From: JANOXC01 sp031418215
GTDB taxonomy: Bacteria > Bacteroidota > Bacteroidia > AKYH767-A > OLB10
Reading direction: 5' to 3'
Length of the DNA: 15,529 nucleotides
Assembly (NCBI GenBank): GCA_031418215.1
Contig: JANOXC010000169.1
Coordinates: forward strand, 1-15,529
Shown here: piece by piece, positions 1 to 8,649 of the stretch
Layout of the letters: every line of letters begins with the position of its first letter
How positions within the stretch are numbered: position 1 is the first letter of the stretch
Made by a program: the position numbers and the translations under genes
Notes under the pieces: model-generated
The model's input: only the letters and a program-made list of their open reading frames with translations
Database searches by the model: none
Told to the model about the DNA's origin: nothing

Positions 1-623
1 TCAAGCAAAACACCAGTAGGAGTAATTAAATAAAAATAGAATGAATCATTAGGAGTTTGGTTATACCAGTTACGTACAATAACCCACCAATCTCTACCAT
101 TGCCATGCTTTATTGCTGTTATGCCATCATTTGCCCAAAAAGTAGAGTCTTGCAGTTGAATATTTTTTTGAATTACAGCGCCTAAACCAACATTTTGACT
201 TAAATCAATTAAAGAATAAAAAAAACCGTTTATTGAAGTAACTCCTGCTGTAAATAAATAGAATAAATTCGAGTTATTAGGAAACGGGACAATAATGAAC
301 TCCTTATACCAAGCCCTACAAACAATAGTATCCCCATTTTGCATTAATTGATTATTTGAACTGTATATTTTCCCAGCTCGAATAGTATTAGCATTAAGTG
401 CATCAGGAGAGCTAGATGCATAAAATAAAATATTACCAACAGAATCACATATTGAAGCACAAGTCCCTCTGCTAATTACACTGGAATAGGTGACTTGAGC
501 ACTATTAAAATTTATTTTTGCACTATCTCCAAAACACCATACATTATTTGTAAACTGTCCAAAAGTAGTTTTGGAAATGCAAGCTAGAAAATATATAATG
601 CACAAAAGTCTTATTTTATTCAT
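1..623 (-). CDS. Secreted beta-propeller-like surface protein, N-terminal part (runs off left edge)
   Basis: An open frame starts at the ATG at 623-621 and stays open to the window edge, giving 207 codons with the 3' end missing. The first residues form a signal peptide: MNKIR, then a hydrophobic stretch ending in KTTFG before QF. The mature start has WCFGDSAKINFNS, then GTCASICDSVGNILFYASS, EFIIVPFPNNSNLFYLFT, YSLIDLSQNVGLGAV and HGNGRDWWVIV. This order of motifs is typical of the N-terminal propeller-like region of large Bacteroidota proteins that usually end in a gliding-motility-associated or T9SS sorting domain. The C-terminus is out of view, so secretion by T9SS is inferred. The gene begins only 20 nt after a terminator hairpin, so it is either expressed from a very short leader or by read-through from the upstream giant gene. 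No Shine-Dalgarno site is seen; the A-rich ACAAA just before ATG is normal for this phylum. Confidence 0.8.
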   Translation of the reverse strand, partial: MNKIRLLCIIYFLACISKTTFGQFTNNVWCFGDSAKINFNSAQVTYSSVISRGTCASICDSVGNILFYASSSPDALNANTIRAGKIYSSNNQLMQNGDTIVCRAWYKEFIIVPFPNNSNLFYLFTAGVTSINGFFYSLIDLSQNVGLGAVIQKNIQLQDSTFWANDGITAIKHGNGRDWWVIVRNWYNQTPNDSFYFYLITPTGVLL

Positions 624-642
624 TTTGTATAGTTTAAATTAA

Positions 643-669
643 AACGGAGGCAAGAAATTTGCCTCCGTT
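643..669 (-). terminator. Rho-independent terminator of the giant surface-protein gene
   Basis: Bases 643-653 (AACGGAGGCAA) pair perfectly with 659-669 (TTGCCTCCGTT), leaving a 5-base loop. Read on the minus strand, the 11-bp GC-rich stem is followed by TTAATTTAAACT, a U-rich but imperfect tail. The hairpin lies 10 nt beyond the stop codon at 680-682 and fits termination of the minus-strand gene. The next minus-strand gene starts at 623, leaving almost no space for a separate promoter. Confidence 0.75.
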
Positions 670-679
670 CTCCATTTTG

Positions 680-1795
680 TTACTTTATTACAACTAATTT
701 TTCCCTGAACAATACCTGAGTATTTTTTAATAATTTAAGTGCATACATACCAGGATTATACTGATTCAGATCCAACATAAACTGCTGTTGATTAGGATCC
801 ACTTTATATATATAATTTTGTTTGCCAACTAAGTCTATTACTTCAATAATATCAACACCTGTATCAAATGAAATTAGACAGCCATTCATTGCAGGATTTG
901 GCGAAATAGTACATTTGAATTGGTTTACAGAGGGTAAAATAACATTTTGTACGCTACGCAAACCAAGTGGCAAGAGATCATGCACATCAATACCCAGCAT
1001 GGCTCTTGCAAAATAAACTCCTTCTCCTCCCTGCACGGTTGTTTGATAAGCAATTTCTTCAAGTTGCTCTTTTGATACATCATCAAGCGGGGTGGAGTTT
1101 TTATCAAAAAAATGGTCAAGATAAATCTGTGTAGCAAGTTTTTGGTTTTGCAGAATTACGGTATTGTCCACAATTGACATAGCTGCAATTTGCGCTGCCT
1201 GTTTGTTTTTAGCTGCTATATAATCTTTTACATCTTTAAATTTCCCAATGTTACCTTGCCTCTGTGCCGTGTACCATTGATTAATTACTGTTTGCAGACC
1301 GCCGAACATTTCTAATAAGGTAGTATCATCTTTAGCAGTTTCAAATGAGGTCTTATCATCATTAAATAAGTTCTCTGGGGTGTATTCAACATATTGTATG
1401 TTGTTTAGCGCAGCATCTTTAATATTCTGTTGAAGTTTAGCATAATCATTATTGAATATTACAAGCGGGCAACCTTGACTTGTTGCACCTGATACAGGGG
1501 TTATTGCCGTTGGATTATAATAATAGGGACAATAACTATTTAGCGGATCAAAATTCCCTTGATGCCACCAATCAATTGGAACAAGGCTTGCAAATGCACC
1601 ATCAATTCGAACATTGGTGTTATTTAAATACTCACCTTCCCAACTATTATCAGTAGCATCATTACTATTACCATAACTATTGCCGCCAACCATCATTGCA
1701 ACAAGGAAATTAATTCCCCGAAAACTGCTTGTCATGGTATTGCAACGTATTTCAGAAGCTTTGCAATTATCATATATATTAATATCTGTACCCAT
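680..1795 (-). CDS. Segment 3 of giant surface protein: last beta-helix rungs, helical linker, T9SS sorting domain
   Basis: The frame is open from 1843. The first Met is at 1795, but the preceding codons (VDKSTLAKVYNNNTF) continue the beta-helix, so 1795 is unlikely to be a real start. There is no signal peptide. The first 35 or so residues complete the helix (CKASEIRCNTMTSSFRGINF). Residues about 125-290 form a charged, mostly helical linker ending in GGEGVYFARAMLGIDV, a motif often seen just before sorting domains. Residues 294-371 are a type A T9SS C-terminal domain: ISPNPAMNG, then IIEVIDLVGK, LDLNQYNPGMYALKLL and a final basic REKLVVIK. In an intact precursor this domain directs translocation through the outer membrane and attachment to the surface. 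Separated from the signal peptide it cannot reach the T9SS. A hairpin terminator follows at 643-669. Confidence 0.8.
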   Translation of the reverse strand: MGTDINIYDNCKASEIRCNTMTSSFRGINFLVAMMVGGNSYGNSNDATDNSWEGEYLNNTNVRIDGAFASLVPIDWWHQGNFDPLNSYCPYYYNPTAITPVSGATSQGCPLVIFNNDYAKLQQNIKDAALNNIQYVEYTPENLFNDDKTSFETAKDDTTLLEMFGGLQTVINQWYTAQRQGNIGKFKDVKDYIAAKNKQAAQIAAMSIVDNTVILQNQKLATQIYLDHFFDKNSTPLDDVSKEQLEEIAYQTTVQGGEGVYFARAMLGIDVHDLLPLGLRSVQNVILPSVNQFKCTISPNPAMNGCLISFDTGVDIIEVIDLVGKQNYIYKVDPNQQQFMLDLNQYNPGMYALKLLKNTQVLFREKLVVIK

Positions 1796-1843
1796 GTTGA
1801 ATGTATTATTATTATAAACTTTTGCAAGCGTACTTTTATCAAC

Positions 1844-4546
1844 CTAAATACCTGTTATTAAATCTACCTGTGGAGCCCCACTAATATGAAGGGGATCGGA
1901 ACTGAAATCGTTACGGGTTATGGTATTGTTATTAATTTCTGTGTATGAGGCATTTTCAATCCAAATACCAAATTGGGGCCTTCCGTAAATTGCAATATCG
2001 TCATTGGGCATGTCTGTCTGGTAAATATTTTGAGAATTTATTTTGGTGCCTTCTATATTTCTCACATGAATCCCAATACTACAGTTATAAATTTCATTTC
2101 CCTCTATGTTAATTGCAGGAACTTGCGTAGGTAGTTTGTTCTCACAGCGGATGGCTTCGTAACTGTAATTGGCAAAATCATAACTCAGTCCTTTATTATA
2201 AAAATTATTTTGAACCAACGCCTGTGAGCCGTCAACTCCATCTAGAAAAGTACCTCTTGAACATCGCTCAAATACATTACTAAGCACAGTAATATCGGTA
2301 TTCAAGTTTCCACCAACAGCGACACCAAGACTACCATCAGTAATTATATTATTTTGAATATCGACTGTTGAACCGCCGCCTGCAATAATTCCATATTGCC
2401 AATTCCTTACTGTATTTGAAGGGTATGCTGAGGTACCAATGTGAATATTGTCAAATAAAGAATTTGAACAACGTACAGCCGTACGTGGGATATTACCATA
2501 AACATTAAAAGGTACTGTTTTGTCAAAATCAAAAACATTGTTCTCCATATCAAAGGAACTCTGGTTGGCATATATTCCATAAGTTGAATTGCGCAATGCA
2601 TTGGTGGCATTAAGTGTATTGCCTAATTTAAAATAAGTTACCCAATCCATTCGGATATGGTAAAGTGAAAGTTGGTTGGCGTAAGGCGCTTTGGTGATTC
2701 TTCCATCAGTACATTTAAATTCAGTATTAGTGATTCGGCTTGAAGTAAAATCGCCATAATCAAGATAAATGCTTGTCCCGTTATGATCGAATGTTGAACC
2801 ACTTATATCAAATAGGCTGCCATTAAATGAACGAAGTCCTTCAATTGCATCTTCAATAATTGAATTTTCAATAAATACAGAACCTCCGTTATTAATAATT
2901 CCTTGCCACATATTACCGCATGCCGATAAAACACTATTATTATTAATAATCAATGTTGCACCCGCTGAAACAGTAATGGAAACATTGGCGGCTACGAATA
3001 ATGTGCAGGCATCAAGTGTTACTGTCGCACCAGATGGAATGGTAACAGAACTGTTTAGATTATTTATTCCGCTGTATGCTCCACCATTAAAACTTGACTG
3101 AGTAAGTTCGGCCACTCCTCCAATACAACAACTTGTGCCTGTTGTACTTATTGTTAAACTCTGCTTAAGGCTGGTGCATAAACTTGAAATCTCTTGTGCA
3201 ACTGCAATATATGTACCCACACTTAACCCTGAAAAAATATTGCTAATTTGGAAGTTCATACCATCATCAATACTGTATTGATAGGTTCCTGACCCTCCGC
3301 CCCCACTTGTTGTTGAAAATGTAATACTTCCAGTGTTACCAAAACAAATGGTATTGGTAGGTGTTACCGTGGTATTGACCCCGCCACCTGTAAGTGTAAT
3401 AAATGATTGACCTGTGCATCCAAAAACATCAGTAATTGTGACAGTATATGTAGAAGCAGATACGTTGGATAAAACATTTGATGTTTGTCCGGTGTTCCAA
3501 AGGAATGTATAGGGGCCTATTCCACCAGTTGCTATTGCTTTTATCTCACCATCATTGCCCCCACCACAAGTAACAGGTAACGTTTGTACTAGACTAGGGT
3601 TAGGATTAGTATTGGGTACAGTTATCGTAAAATATTTTACAGAATGGCATCCATTATAATCCGTTACTGAAACTGAATAATTGCCAGCTGCAAGGTTCGT
3701 AATAGTATTTTGATTGATTGCACCTGTACTCCATACAATGTTATAAGGAATGGTTCCACCATTAATTTGAATAGTAGCTGAACCATTATTAGCTCCAGTA
3801 CTACACGATTTATTTGTTGTACTATTTTCTAATTCAATTGCCGTTGGCTCGGTAACAGTGATGATGTTACGGGCTGTACAGGAAGGTGCTGATGTCTGTG
3901 TAACAGATACACTATAAGTACCAGCTGGAACATTATTAATATTACTTGTTGTTTGTCCAGAACTCCAAAGATATCTATAACCTGATCCGGTTGCGGTAAT
4001 ACTTAAATCGGCTGTTAATCCATTACAAATTAAATTAGTTGGATTTGCAGTAATGGTTGTGGTAAAACCATCTGTCCCCGGGCCAATAGTTACAGGGTTT
4101 CCAGTCATAATAGCCAGGCAACCATCAACATCTTTTAATTGGCCAACATAAACGCCAGGCACTCTGTTATTAAAAGTATACGATGGATTAATACTATTGT
4201 TAACGTAGTTAATACCTCCGTCAGATGAATATAAATATGGTGTTGTTCCACTTCCTCCAGTCAAAGTAATAGTAATACTCCCTGATCCGCAATCTGTCGT
4301 TATTATATTGCTAGTAGCTACTGACGCCTGAAGTATCTTAGTACTAATTGTTGCACTACTAGAAACCGTACATCCTTTAGCATCTGTCACAGTTACAGTA
4401 TAATTTCCATTTGCTAAATTTTCTATTGATCCGTTTAAGGAACCATTACTCCATAGATAGGAATAACCGTTCATATTTCCTCCGGTAACCGCAGCCGTGA
4501 TTTTACCAGCCAATGTGGCATTGTTACAATTATTTACAACTTGCAT
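1844..4546 (-). CDS. Segment 2 of giant surface protein: SprB-type repeats and parallel beta-helix
   Basis: The first Met after the TAA stop is at 4546, but the frame is open from 4573 (QPLFPLACT precedes that Met), so this is probably not a true start. There is no signal peptide. Residues 1 to about 465 hold six SprB-type repeats of roughly 60-80 residues, each with a GSI or similar start, a GG segment, YLWSNG/FLWNTG-like and AGNYTVTVTDxxGC-like closing motifs. From about 475 a CCIGG stretch leads into a right-handed parallel beta-helix (about 490-900) with Asn-rich rungs such as IIEDAIEGLRSFNGS, YGIYANQSSFDMENN and FGIWIENASYTEINNN. Such helices often act as polysaccharide-active or adhesive surfaces; no catalytic residues can be assigned. 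The segment ends at TAG 1844-1846 within a further helix rung that continues in frame downstream. It is best read as the middle of the interrupted giant gene. Confidence 0.8.
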   Translation of the reverse strand: MQVVNNCNNATLAGKITAAVTGGNMNGYSYLWSNGSLNGSIENLANGNYTVTVTDAKGCTVSSSATISTKILQASVATSNIITTDCGSGSITITLTGGSGTTPYLYSSDGGINYVNNSINPSYTFNNRVPGVYVGQLKDVDGCLAIMTGNPVTIGPGTDGFTTTITANPTNLICNGLTADLSITATGSGYRYLWSSGQTTSNINNVPAGTYSVSVTQTSAPSCTARNIITVTEPTAIELENSTTNKSCSTGANNGSATIQINGGTIPYNIVWSTGAINQNTITNLAAGNYSVSVTDYNGCHSVKYFTITVPNTNPNPSLVQTLPVTCGGGNDGEIKAIATGGIGPYTFLWNTGQTSNVLSNVSASTYTVTITDVFGCTGQSFITLTGGGVNTTVTPTNTICFGNTGSITFSTTSGGGGSGTYQYSIDDGMNFQISNIFSGLSVGTYIAVAQEISSLCTSLKQSLTISTTGTSCCIGGVAELTQSSFNGGAYSGINNLNSSVTIPSGATVTLDACTLFVAANVSITVSAGATLIINNNSVLSACGNMWQGIINNGGSVFIENSIIEDAIEGLRSFNGSLFDISGSTFDHNGTSIYLDYGDFTSSRITNTEFKCTDGRITKAPYANQLSLYHIRMDWVTYFKLGNTLNATNALRNSTYGIYANQSSFDMENNVFDFDKTVPFNVYGNIPRTAVRCSNSLFDNIHIGTSAYPSNTVRNWQYGIIAGGGSTVDIQNNIITDGSLGVAVGGNLNTDITVLSNVFERCSRGTFLDGVDGSQALVQNNFYNKGLSYDFANYSYEAIRCENKLPTQVPAINIEGNEIYNCSIGIHVRNIEGTKINSQNIYQTDMPNDDIAIYGRPQFGIWIENASYTEINNNTITRNDFSSDPLHISGAPQVDLITGI

Positions 4547-4573
4547 GGTACATGCTAATGGGAAGAGAGGTTG

Positions 4574-7500
4574 TTATATGGTAGCAAGAAATATTTGAGA
4601 GACGGAAGTAGTATTATTTTGATCTCGTACTTGCAAAGTATGTGTTCCTGCTGAAAGATTAGGAGATGTATAAGATGCATTAACCCCTGTTATCCAGCTT
4701 CCTCCATCTACATTAAAATCATACCACCCACTTCCGCCATTCGCATTAATTGTAATGGAGCCAGATAAAGAACCATAACATGTAATAGGTGTAACAGATG
4801 CATTAAATTGAATTGGCCCAGGGCATAAGCTTGAAGAAACTGCAATTCCATTATCAGGTGCTGCATTTGTTAAACCAAGATAAATTCGGTCAATTAAAAC
4901 ATTATTATTCAAATCTTGAATTGACAGCCTATAATTATTATTTGCTATAAGATTATAATTGATGCCAGTACCTGAAACATTATCAATCATATACCATAAC
5001 CACTCTCCATTGTCGATACAACCTATTGTTTTAAGCGCAAAGCCTGATGATGTAGTGGTATTATATAGATTTATATTGATTGAAGATACAGTTGCTGTTC
5101 CGCCATTTCTTCTTGCTCTTATAAAAAGATAAAATGGTGCATTAACTCTTGGCTGAAAATTGTAATCGTAAATATTTACACTGCTAGAAACATAAGACGT
5201 ATAATTTCTATAGTCGCCATCTGTAATCGCGCTATGGCTAGCGTTTTCTGTATGAATAGAATTCTCCAAAGTTTGTGTTGGATTATCGAAAGCCTCTGCT
5301 TCAAAATCAAAGTCTTTACTCCAGCGTTCAGGATGTTCCCACTGATGCCATTTATCTAATTGGTAGAAAGCGTAATCATTACTATTGGCACGGGTTCTAT
5401 CCAGCACATAAGTGTTTCCTTGCCTGCGGATATTAAATTGTAAAAAATCAGGAGTACCAACACCTGCTTTGAGGTCAATTTTCACATTCTGCTCCAACGG
5501 AGCGTCTCCAATCATATTTATGATTTTTTGTATTGAACCACTAATTGCATATTTTGCGATAGGTGCGGCCGCTACCAGATCTGAATCTTGTCTAACAACA
5601 ACTAAATGCAGAGGATTTCCTGTATTAAATGCAAAAGCTCTACCTTGAGAAGGAGTGCCTGGAGTTGCATAAACATCACCTGGCAAAACATTCCCATAAA
5701 CAATTATATGATCAATTCTGCTTAAAATAGCTTGTGCATAAGAAGGAGGAGCAACTTGCCAGATGTAACCTTTGGGTTCTCCACTGCCATAATCATAATA
5801 TGCATGATAAAAATCAACTCCAGTCAATCCCAAACATTTCATAAGTCCTAACCACTGGCCTGGCCGAAAATTTCTTTCTTCATCTGGATACCATCCTGCT
5901 CCTACATAAGGTGCCATTAATTTATCACCTGCAGAAATCTCAACATTTCGTGACCTTGCTACCCATCGCCATCCGCGCGGCACTTGCCCAATATCATTAA
6001 CGGTCAGATTAACATTCTGAACTTTCCATCTCGAAGGCGTTATCGGATAAAAATCCATAGTTGAATAGGCATTCTTAAAAATACCATTTGTTCCTGAGGT
6101 ATTAAATAACTGTGTTTCCCTTAGCTTAGGCCAATAATATCGATCAACAGGCCCTCCATCTACTGCATAGTTTAAAAAATTACATTCATTAAGCAATGGG
6201 TCTCCATTAATTATTACATTTCTATAGGAATCATTGTCCACAAAAATTTTTCTGTCTCCTATATATTGTTTCCATTCCAAAGTGCTACAAACATGCCCTA
6301 CAGATGTAGAACAGGCAACTTCCATTGGTTTATCTTCAAATACTTCAGGGATAAAATCGACATCTGTGTCATCGTCAATATTGTATGTAGGTGAAGCCTC
6401 ATTATTTTCTGCGATAAAAGAAAGTTTCTTCCCGATTGAATTTAATCGGTTAAGCACAGGGTTAAGATATAGTTTTGTTGTATTTCCATCGTCCACATAA
6501 TTTGCGATAATCGAAGAAGGAACCCAAAATTTTACTCCATTATTCTGATCTGCAATTTCGGTCCCATTTAGATTGCAAAATGAAAAATTATTGTTATTGA
6601 CAAAATAAACATCCTGTTTTGGGTAATTAAATGGTGCTCCGTCAAATCCATTATATCTTAACAAAGAATTACGAAAATTTGTTGGGTAGGGGCTTGAACC
6701 AACAGGATAATAATCACTTGGTCTGATTTGTCGTCTGTTTGTAAAGGCAGCATACTGAAAATTTTGCGCTAACCCGATATAATTCTGATCAACCCAACTC
6801 ATCCATTTGTTTGGATGTGTATTCGACTGATTTATTTCATTCCACTCGACAGAAATATTTTCAGCTAGATTGAAATAATAATTCCAATTGGACGCTAATT
6901 CAATTTGAACATCCAAACTGGTTTGCAATTTTGTTGCCAGGATTGTAGAACTATTATCACCAATCAATTTTGAGCGAACCAGATTCATGTTTTTATGTAA
7001 TAAATTGCCAGGCTTAAACCGTGGTAAACTATATGAATGTAATTGTTCTATTGCTGAATGAGAAACGTTTGCTGAGCTCAATTCCCCACCACCAATGGCG
7101 TGTCCAAAAGGAAATTCATTGGGATCAACATCACTGCTTAAACTAATATTGTATGATGGCGGTTCAGTTAATTGATAAGTGTAATGTGAATGAATACCGC
7201 TAAAATCCAAGTAATGCTGGGCAATTTCCTCATTTGAAATCACATTGTCGTAATATGCAATCTCATCAATCCCACCAACTATTCTATCATTAGACGCAGC
7301 AGCATTAACAAATAAAGTACATGGTGGAGATGAGGTAATAGCACCAATATTAATTGCAAATGAAGTAAATTCAACAGGGCAGACACCATCAACCCATACT
7401 TTTTTTTCTCCCGTAATGGGATTATAACTAAAAGCAATATGATGCCAATCGTTGTCCATATAATATTGCATGGATTTTCTATCAATACCATTTAATTCAA

Positions 7501-7990
7501 TTGAAAAATTATCAGCTTGTTGACCATTGTTACCATCTAAATCAGTTATAAACTCAATTGATGACCCTCCTCCTGTTAAGTCAAAGTCAAAATAAAAGTT
7601 TAAATATGTTCCCGCAGATGTCGTTAATGAAAAAAGTGTTGCCCTCCGTTGTATTCCTGTACCTTGATCAAACCTAATCAGTGTTTCAAAACTATAACCA
7701 TTAATATTATTTAAAATAACACTATTGTTGCGTAGCTGACCATTTGATGTTGTAAGCAAAGCGTAGTGGCCAACTTCCCCAATTAGGGAAGTATTAGGTA
7801 AAGTTCCAGGTGGAGTTATTGGACAAGGAATACAAGATGCAGTACATTCCGGAGTAGTACCAGTCCAAGAATTCCATTGTTGGCCTGTTGCGACACCTTC
7901 AAAAGTGTAATAAACAAAAGGGTTGATTTGTGCATTAGAGATTGTAGTTACCAAAGCAAATAATGTCACTAAGAGATTTTTTGCATTCAT
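4574..7990 (-). CDS. Segment 1 of giant surface protein: signal peptide, LamG, hydrolase-like region, CBM6/35-like, SprB repeat
   Basis: This segment has 1138 residues. Residues 1-20 are a signal peptide ending SNA before QINPF. Residues about 25-262 resemble a LamG/concanavalin-like jelly roll: DWHHIAFSYN at 181-190, KVWVDG at 197-202 and IDEIAYYDNVIS at 241-252 are its usual closing strands. Residues about 275-880 match no domain I can name. They contain APYVGAGWYPDEERN and GQWLGLMKCLGLTGVDFYH (about 690-730), a style found in large secreted Bacteroidota proteins of glycoside-hydrolase-like appearance, but no catalytic pair can be assigned. Residues about 893-1045 begin FDFEAEAF and resemble a CBM6/35 carbohydrate-binding module. 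Residues about 1058-1138 form one SprB-type repeat (ITCYGSLSGSITINANGGSG). The segment stops at TAA 4574-4576 in mid-array. It has no C-terminal sorting signal, so as a separate protein it would probably stay in the periplasm. The ATG at 7990 is chosen because it directly precedes the signal peptide. Confidence 0.85.
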   Translation of the reverse strand: MNAKNLLVTLFALVTTISNAQINPFVYYTFEGVATGQQWNSWTGTTPECTASCIPCPITPPGTLPNTSLIGEVGHYALLTTSNGQLRNNSVILNNINGYSFETLIRFDQGTGIQRRATLFSLTTSAGTYLNFYFDFDLTGGGSSIEFITDLDGNNGQQADNFSIELNGIDRKSMQYYMDNDWHHIAFSYNPITGEKKVWVDGVCPVEFTSFAINIGAITSSPPCTLFVNAAASNDRIVGGIDEIAYYDNVISNEEIAQHYLDFSGIHSHYTYQLTEPPSYNISLSSDVDPNEFPFGHAIGGGELSSANVSHSAIEQLHSYSLPRFKPGNLLHKNMNLVRSKLIGDNSSTILATKLQTSLDVQIELASNWNYYFNLAENISVEWNEINQSNTHPNKWMSWVDQNYIGLAQNFQYAAFTNRRQIRPSDYYPVGSSPYPTNFRNSLLRYNGFDGAPFNYPKQDVYFVNNNNFSFCNLNGTEIADQNNGVKFWVPSSIIANYVDDGNTTKLYLNPVLNRLNSIGKKLSFIAENNEASPTYNIDDDTDVDFIPEVFEDKPMEVACSTSVGHVCSTLEWKQYIGDRKIFVDNDSYRNVIINGDPLLNECNFLNYAVDGGPVDRYYWPKLRETQLFNTSGTNGIFKNAYSTMDFYPITPSRWKVQNVNLTVNDIGQVPRGWRWVARSRNVEISAGDKLMAPYVGAGWYPDEERNFRPGQWLGLMKCLGLTGVDFYHAYYDYGSGEPKGYIWQVAPPSYAQAILSRIDHIIVYGNVLPGDVYATPGTPSQGRAFAFNTGNPLHLVVVRQDSDLVAAAPIAKYAISGSIQKIINMIGDAPLEQNVKIDLKAGVGTPDFLQFNIRRQGNTYVLDRTRANSNDYAFYQLDKWHQWEHPERWSKDFDFEAEAFDNPTQTLENSIHTENASHSAITDGDYRNYTSYVSSSVNIYDYNFQPRVNAPFYLFIRARRNGGTATVSSININLYNTTTSSGFALKTIGCIDNGEWLWYMIDNVSGTGINYNLIANNNYRLSIQDLNNNVLIDRIYLGLTNAAPDNGIAVSSSLCPGPIQFNASVTPITCYGSLSGSITINANGGSGWYDFNVDGGSWITGVNASYTSPNLSAGTHTLQVRDQNNTTSVSQIFLATI

Positions 7991-8122
7991 AAGCTAAAAT
8001 TGGTTTTAGGTTGGTATGTAAATTTAAATAAATTTTATGTTAGTCTTGTACAATAACTGATTTCTTTTTCAAGATGTCATGATATTGTGAATAAAGTTAA
8101 AAAAACAGTATAGAATAGGAAT

Positions 8123-8608
8123 TTACAGAAATTGACCATGGTGAGTGTTGGCTATGTAAGCAGAAGATAAAGCAATTCCATTTGCGATTATTGATAAATT
8201 CCAAAGCAGTTGGTTAATTTGTTTTAAGGTAGAATAATAGCCAATTCGCTTAAGTTTAAAAGAAAGAGGCATCGTGCCTTTTTCCCAACTGGCTGATGTG
8301 GTTTCATGGATTTTAAACATTTCGGCAAAATTGCGATGTGTAATTCCATTTAAGTTTCGATAGCACTTTATTTTACCTTGCAATGAGTTGCGGTCGATTT
8401 CAAAAGGGTAAAAGCACAAAAAGGCGATGATTTTCGGCATGTGTTGGATCTTTGGCAATACCCTGTTATTCTCCCAAAACGTAACTGAATCCTCATTTAC
8501 ACCAATCATTTGTGCAACATCTTTTTGCAGCATTTTCAATTCAAGTCTTCTCTTTCTGATTTTGTCGCCGAGTGTTACCGGGGTCCTAATACATTGAGAA
8601 ACATACAA
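8123..8608 (-). CDS. Tandem helix-turn-helix (XRE-like) DNA-binding protein
   Basis: The family core begins at TLGDKIRKRRLELKMLQKDV, followed by AQMIGVNEDSVTFWENNR, a Cro/C1-type helix-turn-helix. A second, more diverged copy follows (GKIKCYRNLNGITHRNFAEM, then ETTSASWEKGTMP), so the protein carries two HTH units and probably binds DNA as a small regulator. The frame is open upstream to a GTG at 8701. The residues encoded above about 8645 are simply the antisense of the comM remnant, so that start is rejected. No ATG lies before the domain; the TTG at 8608-8606 (LYVSQCIRTP) gives 161 residues and is the best guess. Short proteins of this type occur widely in Bacteroidota, often as orphans. 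Its target is unknown. It could itself be 5'-truncated, because the recombination-like junction lies only about 40 nt upstream of the proposed start. Confidence 0.65.
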   Translation of the reverse strand: MYVSQCIRTPVTLGDKIRKRRLELKMLQKDVAQMIGVNEDSVTFWENNRVLPKIQHMPKIIAFLCFYPFEIDRNSLQGKIKCYRNLNGITHRNFAEMFKIHETTSASWEKGTMPLSFKLKRIGYYSTLKQINQLLWNLSIIANGIALSSAYIANTHHGQFL

Positions 8609-8649
8609 GTTAGCTACGCTAGTGTCCAATCGGTAAAAAGGCAACGCAT

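Larger units (their letters stand above)
680..7990 (-). pseudogene. Giant multidomain T9SS surface protein gene, interrupted by two in-frame stop codons
   Basis: Three consecutive minus-strand open segments (7990-4574, 4573-1844, 1843-680) share one reading frame: 7990-4546 and 4546-1795 are both exact multiples of three. Only the first has a signal peptide and only the last has a T9SS sorting domain. Repeat domains run straight across both breaks: SprB-type repeats across TAA 4574-4576 and the beta-helix across TAG 1844-1846. Joined, they encode about 2,436 residues: signal peptide, LamG-like, uncharacterised region, CBM6/35-like, seven SprB-type repeats, beta-helix, helical linker, sorting domain. 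No indel is needed. The simplest readings are two nonsense mutations (a recently decayed gene) or two base errors in the assembly. Stop read-through is possible but unproven. A different genetic code is unlikely, because neighbouring genes end normally at TAA, TAG or TGA. Without a C-terminal sorting signal, the first segment alone could not be exported across the outer membrane by T9SS. Confidence 0.75.

Noticed and set aside
680..7990. A recoded genetic code in which TAA and TAG are read as amino acids
   Set aside because: Neighbouring genes end at TAA, TAG or TGA at the expected end of their domains, for example right after sorting domains, and contain no internal stops. Only this gene has them.
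8141..8615. Similar short words GTTGGCTATG and GTTAGCTACG flanking the HTH gene, considered as integron attC-like or insertion-site repeats
   Set aside because: They do not fit the GTTRRRY core consensus, the left copy lies inside the coding sequence, and no matching inverse core or stem is seen. Chance is likely.
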